Source: JAEULH01 sp963805915
GTDB taxonomy: Bacteria > Pseudomonadota > Alphaproteobacteria > Rhodospirillales > Defluviicoccaceae
DNA: 64,000 nt
Assembly: GCA_963805915.1 (NCBI GenBank)
Contig: CAWDWD010000016.1
Span: 62,001-126,000, forward strand
Reading direction: 5' to 3'
Part shown: in pieces, positions 56,789-64,000 of the stretch
How the letters are laid out: each line of letters starts with the position of its first letter
How positions within the stretch are numbered: position 1 is the first letter of the stretch
Translations under genes and position numbers: made by a program
Notes under the pieces: generated by a model
Databases searched by the model: none
The model's input: the letters and a program-made list of their open reading frames with translations, nothing else
What the model was told of the DNA's origin: nothing

Positions 56789-57015
56789 AACGCAACCGCG
56801 AATATGTTACACGCATAGAGTGTATCACATCGCCTGCGGGAAGGGGAGAAAAAACGCCTCTCATTCAAAAACACTAGATATGGAGGCTCCCGCCGAGATG
56901 CCAGCCCCGCCCTGGTGTTGACGGAGCCGGCGGCACCCACCGGCGGGTTGTATTTTCGCCCGCATTATTGTCGCCCGCGCCCGTCGACCGCGCGGTGGCT
57001 TTACGCGGGATGGCT
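56789..57015. other. Gene-free stretch between repeat C and rlmN
   Basis: 227 bp. No convincing ORF. An AT-richer part (about 56795-56880) may contain the sulfotransferase promoter on the minus strand; nothing else stands out. Confidence 0.4.
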
Positions 57016-58143
57016 TTAAATGAACGCGGTTGCGGCGGAGCGGCGTTGGCGTTCGCTCTCCGAGCGGAGCTGGCCGCAGGCGGCGAGGATATCGCGGCCG
57101 CGCGGCGCGCGAACCGGCGCGGTGTAGCCCGCGGCGTTGAGAATGTCGGCGAACCGGGCCATCGCCGCGTCCGAAGAGCAGGTGTAGGCCGAGCCCGGCC
57201 ATGGATTGAACGGGATCAGATTGAATTTACACGGCAGGCCGCCGACCAGCCTGGCCAATGCCTTGGCGTCGGCCGGCGCGTCGTTGACGCCCGCGAGCAT
57301 GACATACTCGAAGGTAATCCGCCTGGCGTTGTCGGCGCCGGGGTAGGTTCGCAGCGCCGCCATCAACTCGGCGATCGGATATTTCCTGTTGATCGGGACC
57401 AGGATGTCGCGGACCTCGTCGGTGGCGGCGTGCAGGCTGACCGCCAGCTTGACTCCGAGTTCGATGCCGACGCGGTGGATCATCGGCACGACGCCCGCGG
57501 TCGACAACGTAATGCGTCGCCGCGACAGGTTGATGCCGTCCGGATCCATCAGGATTTTCACCGCCGCCGCGACGTTGTCGTAGTTCAGCAGCGGCTCGCC
57601 CATGCCCATGAGGACGACGTTGGTGAGCAGGTTTTTGCCGGCGCCGCCGGGCCATTCACCGCAGGCGTCGCGGGCGACGAGCATCTGGCCGACGATCTCC
57701 GCGGCGGCGAGGTTGCGGACCAGGCGCTGGGTCCCGGTGTGGCAGAACGAACAGCTCAGCGAGCAACCGACTTGCGAGGACAGGCATAGCGCGCCCCGAT
57801 CGGCCTCGGGAATGAAAACCGTCTCGGCCTCGGTCGCGTCGGCGAAACGCAACAGCCACTTGCGGCTGCCATCGAGCGAGATCTGGTCGCGGCTGACGAG
57901 CGGGCGGGCCAGGGAGTAGCGCGCGCCGAGCCACGCGCGCAAGTCTTTCGACAGCGACGTCATCTGAGCGAAGTCGGCGGCGCCGCGATAATAGATCCAG
58001 TGCCACAGCTGGCGCGCACGAAACGCCGGCTCGCCAATGGCGGCAAGCTCGCTCGCCAGCGCCTCGCGCGAGAGCCCGATCAGCGAGCGTTTGGCGGTGT
58101 CCTCGGCCTTCGTCTCGGCGGGGGCGGCCGGTGGCACCAGCAC
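57016..58143 (-). CDS. rlmN: 23S rRNA/tRNA adenine-C2 methyltransferase RlmN
   Basis: 375 residues from GTG 58143, directly after the rhodanese TAG stop. The radical-SAM CxxxCxxC is CSLSCSFC, with conserved GMGEPLLNYDNV, ITLSTAGVVPMI and the C-terminal methyl-carrier Cys region ILAACGQLR. The first Cys of the methylated pair is in NPWPGSAYTCSS. It methylates A2503 of 23S rRNA and A37 of some tRNAs. Confidence 0.95.
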   Translation of the reverse strand: MLVPPAAPAETKAEDTAKRSLIGLSREALASELAAIGEPAFRARQLWHWIYYRGAADFAQMTSLSKDLRAWLGARYSLARPLVSRDQISLDGSRKWLLRFADATEAETVFIPEADRGALCLSSQVGCSLSCSFCHTGTQRLVRNLAAAEIVGQMLVARDACGEWPGGAGKNLLTNVVLMGMGEPLLNYDNVAAAVKILMDPDGINLSRRRITLSTAGVVPMIHRVGIELGVKLAVSLHAATDEVRDILVPINRKYPIAELMAALRTYPGADNARRITFEYVMLAGVNDAPADAKALARLVGGLPCKFNLIPFNPWPGSAYTCSSDAAMARFADILNAAGYTAPVRAPRGRDILAACGQLRSESERQRRSAATAFI

Positions 58144-58581
58144 CTAGCAGCTCGGGCAGGGGGTGACGGGGTTGCCGCCGCCGAGCCAGGCTCTTATCCC
58201 GCCATCGGCATTGATAACGTGGGTGTAGCCGGCGCGCTCGCTCAGCAACCGGGCAATCGCGGCCGAGCGGTTGCCGGAGCGGCAAATCACCACGACCGGC
58301 TCGTTACGATCGACGGCCGCGGCCATCCTTGCAGGGAAGTCAGGCGCCAGGCGGCCCTCGGCGTCGATCGCGGTGAGCAGAACGCTGCCATCGATGACCC
58401 CGCTCTCCCGCCATTCGTCGGGCCGGCGAATGTCAACGACCTTGATCCCATTGGCAATGAGCGCGCGGACCTCGGCCGCATCGGCGTTGCTGACGGGATC
58501 CGCGCCGGCGGCGTCGATCCCAGCGGCACCGGCTACGCATACGAGGGCGGCCACCGCCAACGCGCGCGAAATCCATTTCAT
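58144..58581 (-). CDS. Secreted rhodanese-like protein
   Basis: 145 residues with a signal peptide (about 1-27) and a rhodanese domain. The active-site loop is VICRSGNRSAA with Cys. The C terminus ends NPVTPCPSC, giving two extra Cys that might bind metal or form a disulfide. It is immediately upstream of rlmN with no gap, so they are co-transcribed. A periplasmic sulfurtransferase is inferred. Confidence 0.85.
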   Translation of the reverse strand: MKWISRALAVAALVCVAGAAGIDAAGADPVSNADAAEVRALIANGIKVVDIRRPDEWRESGVIDGSVLLTAIDAEGRLAPDFPARMAAAVDRNEPVVVICRSGNRSAAIARLLSERAGYTHVINADGGIRAWLGGGNPVTPCPSC

Positions 58582-58691
58582 CGATCCGCTCCCTCGCTAT
58601 CGTGCGTACACTTGTGCGTGCACCGCCGAGTGCATCTCTGAGTGCATCGGGCTTGATGTAGCCGCTGCCGGCGCAACCGGCAAGCGAACCG

Positions 58692-59222
58692 CTATCGCCG
58701 GCCGCAGGCCTCGTCGATCGTAGCGAAGGCGGCGGTAAAGCCGGAGAGGGAATACGTGTCCGTCGTCAGGGTCCCGCGGCTCGACGTACCCTTGACGATC
58801 ATCCGCTGGCCGGCCTTCATCGCGCTGACGAGCGCCTGATCGGCGTTTTCGTCATAGGCCCAGGCGTTGCCTCCTTGCGTGAACAGCTTGAAGGTCTTGC
58901 CGTCGACATCGACCTCGACTTCGCTGCCGGGCTTGTAGGTATAGCCGGCCTCGACGCTGATCTCGCCGAAGACGTTCTCCTTCGGCCGATGGGTGGCGAG
59001 AACGTAGGTATCCCCGCGCTTGGTGTACTTTCCTTCCGTCTTCTTCGGAAGGGAGCCGATATAACAAATCCGCCTTTCCGACCCGTCGCTGAACGCGGTC
59101 CATTCCTGAAAAGAGCCGAGGCTCTCTTGCGCCGCCGATACGGGCGAGCCGGCAAGGGTTACTACAGTCGCGCAGACTGCGAAGGCGATGACGCTGACGC
59201 TGTATTTCATGGCCATATTCAT
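58692..59222 (-). CDS. IalB-family (invasion-associated locus B) periplasmic protein
   Basis: 176 residues from ATG 59222 (ATG 59210 is also possible). A signal peptide ends at SPVSAAQES. The mature part contains FQEWTAFSDGSERRICYIGS, RGDTYVLATHRP and SGFTAAFATIDEACGR, typical of IalB/DUF1176-type alphaproteobacterial proteins. No enzymatic role is known. The longer ORF upstream is an artefact of GC-rich sequence. Confidence 0.75.
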   Translation of the reverse strand: MNMAMKYSVSVIAFAVCATVVTLAGSPVSAAQESLGSFQEWTAFSDGSERRICYIGSLPKKTEGKYTKRGDTYVLATHRPKENVFGEISVEAGYTYKPGSEVEVDVDGKTFKLFTQGGNAWAYDENADQALVSAMKAGQRMIVKGTSSRGTLTTDTYSLSGFTAAFATIDEACGRR

Positions 59223-59371
59223 AACCGCGCAGCCGGATTTTGCCAAGACCCGAGCGGGGGCCGCGCGGGAGCCCGCGCAGGGAGCCCGCCAAGCACGGGC
59301 CGTTCTCGCCGCGGCGGCGGCGGCATCATCGGCAAAACCTCGCGGTTTAGGGCCAAATCGGTGGTGGCGAG

Positions 59372-59962
59372 CTACTGAGGCTCGCCGTCGCGTCGCGCCG
59401 GTGGTTCGGCGGGCGCGCCGACGCGAAAGCGTTCCGGCGGCCGGCGGAAGGTCGGATTGCCGTGGACGTGTTGCGTCGGTTCCTCGGTCGGGCCGCCGAC
59501 CCGAACCGGCCGGCGGGCGAACCGCCCGAGACTGGTGAGCCGGTCGTACATGACGATGACCCCGGCGATGCCGACGTTGAGCGAGAACCTCGTCGGGATC
59601 CGCACGACGTGGTCGCAGCGCGCCAGCATTTCGTTCGACAGCGAGCCGCGCTCCGGGCCGAAGACGTACGCCGCGCACTGGGGATGGCGGAAGCTCGGCA
59701 GCTCGATCGCGTCCTCGACGAGTTCGACCCCGACCAGGGCGCAGCCGCGCGGCAGGAGAAGCGAGGCTGCGTCCGCGAACTCATACAGCGGCACGTGGCC
59801 CTCGGCGTCGGACGTATCGGCGAGCCGGCCCCGGCCGCGATCGTAGGCCGCAGCGACCGTGAACATGAAGCTGGCGTCGAACGCGTGGGCCGAGCGCATC
59901 AGGCCGCCGACGTTCATCGCCTTCGATATTCCCTCGACGCCGATGGCGAAGTAACCGCGCAT
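59372..59962 (-). CDS. SpoU/TrmH-type RNA 2'-O-methyltransferase
   Basis: 196 residues from ATG 59962. Motif 1 is AMNVGGLMRSAHAF, motif 2 AYVFGPERGSLSNEML, motif 3 FSLNVGIAGVIVMYDRL, the last with Ser/Asn at the SAM knot. It methylates a ribose in rRNA or tRNA; the exact target cannot be told. The C-terminal 45 residues are an Arg/Pro-rich tail. Confidence 0.85.
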   Translation of the reverse strand: MRGYFAIGVEGISKAMNVGGLMRSAHAFDASFMFTVAAAYDRGRGRLADTSDAEGHVPLYEFADAASLLLPRGCALVGVELVEDAIELPSFRHPQCAAYVFGPERGSLSNEMLARCDHVVRIPTRFSLNVGIAGVIVMYDRLTSLGRFARRPVRVGGPTEEPTQHVHGNPTFRRPPERFRVGAPAEPPARRDGEPQ

Positions 59963-60036
59963 GAGCGATTCGCTTTCGGTTGACGCATCCCTTGTACCTT
60001 GGTCAAAAGGCCAGCAAGGAAGCAAGGAGACGTTTG

Positions 60037-61014
60037 ATGCGCGCGGTGATCTGCAGGCAGTGGTGCGGCCCCGAAGCCCTGGCCGTCGAGGATGTTCCGC
60101 CACCGGTTTTGGTCCCGGGCGGCGTTCGCATCCGCGTCCGGACGGCCGGGCTCAATTTCGCCGACAACCTGATCATCGCCGGCAACTACCAGATCAAGCC
60201 GCCGCTCCCGTTCAGCCCCGGCTTCGAGGTCGCCGGCGAGGTTATCGAGGCCGCGCCCGGCGTCGAGCACTGCCGCTCCGGCGACCGGGTCATGGCCGTG
60301 CTCGACTACGGCGGCTTCGCCGAGGAGGTCGTGGCGCCTTCCGACAGCGTTTTCGTTCTCCCCGAGACGGTGAGCGATGCGGTCGCCAGCGCTTTCCCGG
60401 TCGCCTACGGCACCTCGCATCTCGGCCTGAAGTACAAGGCGGGTCTTGCGGCCGGCGAGAGCGTTCTGGTTCATGGCGCCGCCGGCGGCGTCGGCCTGAC
60501 CGCGGTCGAGATCGCCAAACGGATGGGCGCCAGCGTCATCGCCACCGCCAGCGGCGCCGACAAGTGCGCCGTCGCCACCGCCGCCGGGGCCGACCACGCC
60601 CTCGATTCCCGATCCGAGGACCTGCGCGGGCAGGTCAAGGCGCTGACCGGCGGGCGTGGCGTCGACGTCGTCTACGACGCGGTCGGCGGCCGCCTGTTCG
60701 ACGAGTCGCTGCGCTGCACCGCCGCCGGCGGCCGCATCCTGCTCGTCGGCTTCGCCAGCGGCGACGTGCCGCAGATCCCGGCCAACATCCTTCTCGTCAA
60801 GAACATCGCCGCCATCGGCTACTACTGGGGCGCCCACAAGACCCTCAGGCCGGACTGGATGCGGGCCTCGTTCGAGGAACTGCTGGGCTGGCTCGACGCC
60901 GGCGATCTGCACCCGCTGGTCTCGCGAACATTCGCTTTGGCCGAGGCGCCGGCCGCGCTCCAAGCGCTGAAGGCGCGCAAGACAACCGGCAAGGTCGTGC
61001 TGACGATCGCTTGA
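60037..61014 (+). CDS. Zinc-free NADPH:quinone oxidoreductase (MDR family)
   Basis: 325 residues from ATG 60037 with AAGGAGA upstream. The catalytic domain (GLNFADNLIIAGNY, PFSPGFEVAGEV) lacks the zinc ligands of alcohol dehydrogenases; the NADP site is HGAAGGVGLTAVEIAKRMGA. It reduces quinones or enones. A tie to rhodoquinone metabolism is not supported by location. Confidence 0.88.
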   Translation: MRAVICRQWCGPEALAVEDVPPPVLVPGGVRIRVRTAGLNFADNLIIAGNYQIKPPLPFSPGFEVAGEVIEAAPGVEHCRSGDRVMAVLDYGGFAEEVVAPSDSVFVLPETVSDAVASAFPVAYGTSHLGLKYKAGLAAGESVLVHGAAGGVGLTAVEIAKRMGASVIATASGADKCAVATAAGADHALDSRSEDLRGQVKALTGGRGVDVVYDAVGGRLFDESLRCTAAGGRILLVGFASGDVPQIPANILLVKNIAAIGYYWGAHKTLRPDWMRASFEELLGWLDAGDLHPLVSRTFALAEAPAALQALKARKTTGKVVLTIA

Positions 61015-61054
61015 ATTCGCCGGCGCTTGGCGCGGCCTGATCTCGCGGCGCTGG

Positions 61055-62512
61055 TTACTCGGCGATCCGCGCGATGGTCGCGGTCGTCGAATGGCCCGGC
61101 TCGATCCTGGCGAGAATGACGCTGCCGCCCCATCCGCCGACGAGGTCGGCGCCGACGACCTGATCGCGCCGGTAGTCCGCGCCCTTGACCAGGACGTCGG
61201 GGCGCAGCGCCTCGATCAGCCTTAGCGGCGTATCCTCGGCGAACAGGGTGACCAGGTCGACGCTCGCCAGCGAGGCAAGCACCGCGGCGCGCGCGGCCTC
61301 GCCTTGCACCGGCCGGCCGGGCCCCTTCAATCTCGCCACCGAGGCGTCGGTGTTGAGCCCGATGACCAGCCGGTCGCAGTGTGCCTTCGCCTGATCGAGC
61401 AGCGCGATATGACCGGGGTGGAGCAGGTCGAAACAGCCATTGGTGAAGCCGATCCGCAGGCCTTGCCGGCGCCAGCGCTGAGCGCGCTCGCGCGCGGCGG
61501 CGAACGTTGCGATCTTGCTTTCGCCCTGCATCAGATCGCGGCGGCGGAGGGCCTGGATCAGCTCGTCCGCGGCGGCGACGGCGGTGCCGACCTTGGCGAC
61601 GACGATCCCGGCGGCGACGTTCGCCAGCGCCGCGGCGTCGCGCAAGTCCGCGCCGGCGGCCAGCGCCGCGGCCACGGTCGCGACCACGGTGTCGCCCGCG
61701 CCCGAAACGTCGAAAATCTCGCGCGCCTCGGCCGGCAGCGAGACGGCGTCGTCGACCGTGATCAGGAGTATGCCGTCCTTGCCGAGGGTCGCCAGCACGG
61801 CGGTGAACCCGAACCGGGCGATCAGCGCGCGCGCCGCCTCGCCCTCGCGGCCCGGAGTGAAATCTCCCCCGACCGCGCCGAGCAGTTCGGCCCGGTTGGG
61901 AGCAATCACGTCGGCGCCGCGATAGATCGCGAAGTCACGGCCCTTCGGATCGACGACCACCGGCTTACCGGCGGCTCGGGCGCGCTCGATCAGTGCTCCG
62001 GCCATGCCGTCGCCAAGCACGCCCTTGCCGTAGTCCGAGATGATGAGCGCGGCGCTTGCGGCCATGGCCTGCTCGGCCGCGCGCAGCACCTCCGCGCGCG
62101 TGGCCTGGGCGAGAGGCCGGATCGTCTCGCGGTCGGCGCGAAGGATCTGCTGGGCGGCGGCGAGGTAACGCGTCTTGATCGCCGTCCTGCGTCCGGGCTC
62201 GGCGATCAGCACGCCGAGAGGATCGGGTTCGGCGGCGAACAGGCCCCGCAACTCCGCCGCGCCGTCGTCGTCGCCGACCACCGAAACGAGCCGCGGCCGG
62301 GCTCCGAGCGCGCGGAGATTGCGCGCCACATTGCCGACGCCGCCGGGCATCGCCGTCTCGTCATCGACGCTTAGCACCGCGATGGGCGCCTCGGGCGAGA
62401 TCCGCTCGACCCGGCCGAGGACGTAGCGATCGAGCATGACATCGCCGACGCAGGCGACACGGACCCCGGCCAGCCGCTCGGCGAGCGCTGCGAGGGCGAG
62501 GCGGTATCTCAC
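61055..62512 (-). CDS. hldE: Bifunctional heptose kinase/adenylyltransferase HldE
   Basis: 485 residues from GTG 62512, which overlaps the gmhA stop as GTGA. The N-terminal PfkB-type kinase has VGNVARNLRALGARP and VSGAGDTVVATVA; the C-terminal nucleotidyltransferase has TNGCFDLLHPGHIALL and VKGADYRRDQVVGAD. It carries out two steps in making ADP-heptose for lipopolysaccharide core. Adjacent gmhA supplies the previous step. Confidence 0.93.
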   Translation of the reverse strand: MRYRLALAALAERLAGVRVACVGDVMLDRYVLGRVERISPEAPIAVLSVDDETAMPGGVGNVARNLRALGARPRLVSVVGDDDGAAELRGLFAAEPDPLGVLIAEPGRRTAIKTRYLAAAQQILRADRETIRPLAQATRAEVLRAAEQAMAASAALIISDYGKGVLGDGMAGALIERARAAGKPVVVDPKGRDFAIYRGADVIAPNRAELLGAVGGDFTPGREGEAARALIARFGFTAVLATLGKDGILLITVDDAVSLPAEAREIFDVSGAGDTVVATVAAALAAGADLRDAAALANVAAGIVVAKVGTAVAAADELIQALRRRDLMQGESKIATFAAARERAQRWRRQGLRIGFTNGCFDLLHPGHIALLDQAKAHCDRLVIGLNTDASVARLKGPGRPVQGEAARAAVLASLASVDLVTLFAEDTPLRLIEALRPDVLVKGADYRRDQVVGADLVGGWGGSVILARIEPGHSTTATIARIAE

Positions 62513-63095
62513 GCCAGCCCCAGCTCGATTTCGAGAGCGGCGCACAACATGTGGCCAAGGACGATATGCATCTCCTGGATGCGGGAGGTCGCCAGCGCCG
62601 GGACGATCACCAGCGGATCGGCAAGACCCACCATCCGCCCGCCCTCGCGTCCGCTCAAGCCCGCGGCGACGCAGCCCGAGCGCACGCGCCGCGGTCAGCC
62701 CCGCAAGCACGTTTTCGCTGGTCCCCGAGGTGGAAATGGCGATGCAGACATCTTCCGCCCCGGCAAAGCGCGGTGATCTGGCGGGCGAAGAGCGAGGCGA
62801 AGCCGAAATCATTGCCGATCGCGGTGAGCGCCGAGCTGTCGGTGGTCAGAGCCAGCGCCGCGATCGGTGCCCGGTCGGCGGCGTAGCGCACGGTAAGCTC
62901 GGTCGCCAGATGCTGAGCGTCCGCCGCGCTGCCGCCATTCCCGAAAAAGACGATCTTGCCGCCGGCGCGCGCCGCGCGCGCGCACGCATCGACCAGCCGG
63001 CGGAAGGGCATGCGCACGCCATCCCGGGTCGCCGCGACCGCGATCGAGTGGGCGTCGAATTCCTGGTCGAAGAACGCATCGAACTCCATGCCCAT
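62509..63095 (-). CDS. gmhA: Sedoheptulose-7-phosphate isomerase GmhA, two frameshifts
   Basis: Three frames join into about 194 residues. Frame 1: MGMEFDAFFDQEFDAHS to FARQITALC with the SIS motif FFGNGGSAADAQHL; frame 2: EDVCIAISTSGTSENVL to ARALGL; frame 3: GLSGREGGRM to LGHMLCAALEIELGLA with SRIQEMHIVLGH. Extra bases lie in the CCCC run at 62758-62761 and near 62670. GmhA starts the heptose pathway finished by HldE. It cannot be functional as printed. Confidence 0.9.
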
Positions 63096-63127
63096 GGTTG
63101 TAGCACAGGCCGATCAGCCATGGCGCA

Positions 63128-63889
63128 TCAGGTATGCAGGAATCGCCGCTCGTCGCCTTCGAGAACGAGGCAGGTGAGCCGATTGGATTGGAAGGCGCCG
63201 GTGTCGATGCCGATTCGATTGGCGAGGACCTCGGGCTCGGCGGTGATGGTGTGACCATGGACGATGACCTTGCCGAAGTCCTTGCGCGAGCGGAGAAACT
63301 TGTCGCGGATCCACATGACGTCGGCGGGGCTCTGCTCCTCGATCGCGACACCCGGCCGGATGCCGGCGTGAACGAAGGCATAATCGCCCATGACATGGGC
63401 CATCCGGAGGTCACCGAGGAAGCTCAGATGCGCGGGCGGGACGGCCTTGAGGAGGGCGCGGCGGACTTCGTCCAAATCGGCAAGGTATACGAATGCGCCG
63501 CCGGTCCGAACGCCGTAGCTCGCGAGCGTCGCCGTCCCGCCGTTCATCAGCCAGGTCAGCTGCGGCGGGCCCTCGATAAACCGCAGCATCATGTCCTCAT
63601 GGTTGCCCATCAGGTGGATGGTGGTGAAGCCGGGCAGAGGCTCATTGATCAAGCGCTCGATGACCGTGAACGAGCCCGGTCCGCGGTCGACGTAGTCACC
63701 GAGATAGACGATCGTGTTCTCCGCTCCCGCGCGCCTCGCACTAGACCGGGCATCGGCGAGGATTGTCGATCGGAGCTCGTCAAGCAGGTCGTCGCGCCCG
63801 TGAATGTCGCCGACGGCGTAGATGCGCTGGCCCTCGGGAGCGCGGGGCGGCGGGCCGGGTGGTGGTGCGTTGCGCCAGACCATGACCAT
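63128..63889 (-). CDS. Calcineurin-like metallophosphatase (PrpE/ApaH-like)
   Basis: 253 residues from ATG 63889; ATG 63916 is an alternative. Metal-site motifs: YAVGDIHGRDDLL, YLGDYVDRGPGS, LMGNHEDMMLRF, FVHAGIRPG and IVHGHT. They match the serine/threonine phosphatase and Ap4A hydrolase family. It is near gmhA-hldE but with a 32-bp gap and no obvious pathway link. Confidence 0.85.
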   Translation of the reverse strand: MVMVWRNAPPPGPPPRAPEGQRIYAVGDIHGRDDLLDELRSTILADARSSARRAGAENTIVYLGDYVDRGPGSFTVIERLINEPLPGFTTIHLMGNHEDMMLRFIEGPPQLTWLMNGGTATLASYGVRTGGAFVYLADLDEVRRALLKAVPPAHLSFLGDLRMAHVMGDYAFVHAGIRPGVAIEEQSPADVMWIRDKFLRSRKDFGKVIVHGHTITAEPEVLANRIGIDTGAFQSNRLTCLVLEGDERRFLHT

Positions 63890-63964
63890 GACGTTACATG
63901 ACGATGATGCGCGCAAACCGCAACACCGCGCGCCAGGTTGCGCTCCTCGCCCGGAGGCTGCACA

Positions 63965-64000
63965 TATGGCGAAGATGTCGCAGGCTCCCTCCGCGTGGCG
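63965..64000 (+). CDS. Start of a possible gene, cut by the window edge
   Basis: ATG 63965 has GGAGG eight bases upstream and opens MAKMSQAPSAW, with no stop before the edge. Too short to identify. Confidence 0.3.

Noticed and set aside
20232..62761. Programmed ribosomal frameshifting as the cause of the split genes
   Set aside because: The sites share no slippery heptamer or pseudoknot pattern, and most family members of these genes are not known to use it.
61055..62812. Apparent GmhA-HldE fusion protein
   Set aside because: The GmhA part is only one of three frames of a frameshifted gene; HldE has its own GTG start overlapping the gmhA stop.
1..64000. CRISPR arrays, tRNA or rRNA genes, integrase-tRNA attachment sites
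   Set aside because: Looked for regularly spaced repeats, tRNA T-loop motifs and rRNA-like runs; none seen.

Overview
The window is high-GC DNA from an alphaproteobacterium, most likely Rhodospirillales or a close relative. The evidence is gene content: alphaproteobacterial flagellar genes (MotE, a DUF6468-like protein), a long CTC-type bL25, an IalB-type protein, and RquA, the rhodoquinone enzyme known from Rhodospirillum. Genes are tightly packed with many ATGA, GTGA and TGATG overlaps. I see no rRNA, tRNA, CRISPR array or prophage.

Layout. 1-6.3 kb: a partial OmpR-type regulator, then an operon of CheY-like receiver, PAS/exonuclease fusion, small membrane protein and transporter-histidine kinase; this looks like a nutrient-sensing phosphorelay of the CbrA/CrbS type. 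6.3-13.9 kb (minus): fliL-fliM-DUF6468-motE-two MotB-like proteins-TPR protein, the motor and switch operon. 14.2-17.3 kb (plus): flgF-flgG-flgA-flgH behind a good sigma-54 promoter. 17.5-30 kb: creA, a degenerate receiver, a RimK/GNAT-peptidase pair, an SNF transporter, a LuxR regulator, an outer-membrane efflux protein, a GGDEF-EAL protein, a dienelactone hydrolase and two thioesterases. 30-34.3 kb is an accessory island with an IS3 remnant, a hemerythrin, a chimeric duplication of the flanking genes' 3' ends and an RloC-like AAA ATPase. 34.3-43.5 kb is housekeeping: ychF, pth, rplY, prs, pgeF, a Na+/H+ antiporter, an amidase and purU. 43.6-50.7 kb: rquA and a polyphosphate cluster (sixA, ppk1, pap, ppx). 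50.9-64 kb: RNase D, a DinG-like helicase, DUF599, a sulfotransferase, rlmN with a rhodanese, IalB, an SpoU methylase, a quinone oxidoreductase, hldE/gmhA and a metallophosphatase.

Two features affect the whole window. First, seven genes (nine sites) are broken by single-base shifts, including ychF, ppk1 and gmhA, which are normally intact; several shifts lie in short homopolymers. Uncorrected sequencing error is the simplest explanation, so I annotate these as full-length genes with frameshifts. Second, a small hairpin-rich interspersed element occurs three times (about 24.1, 50.7 and 56.7 kb) and resembles a MITE.

The best candidates for unusual biology are the RloC-like ATPase in its duplicated island, the RLAN-RimK/GNAT-C39 peptide-modification pair, the kinase-like exonuclease fusion in the transporter-sensor operon, the interspersed element, and a 25-residue membrane microprotein coupled to pgeF.
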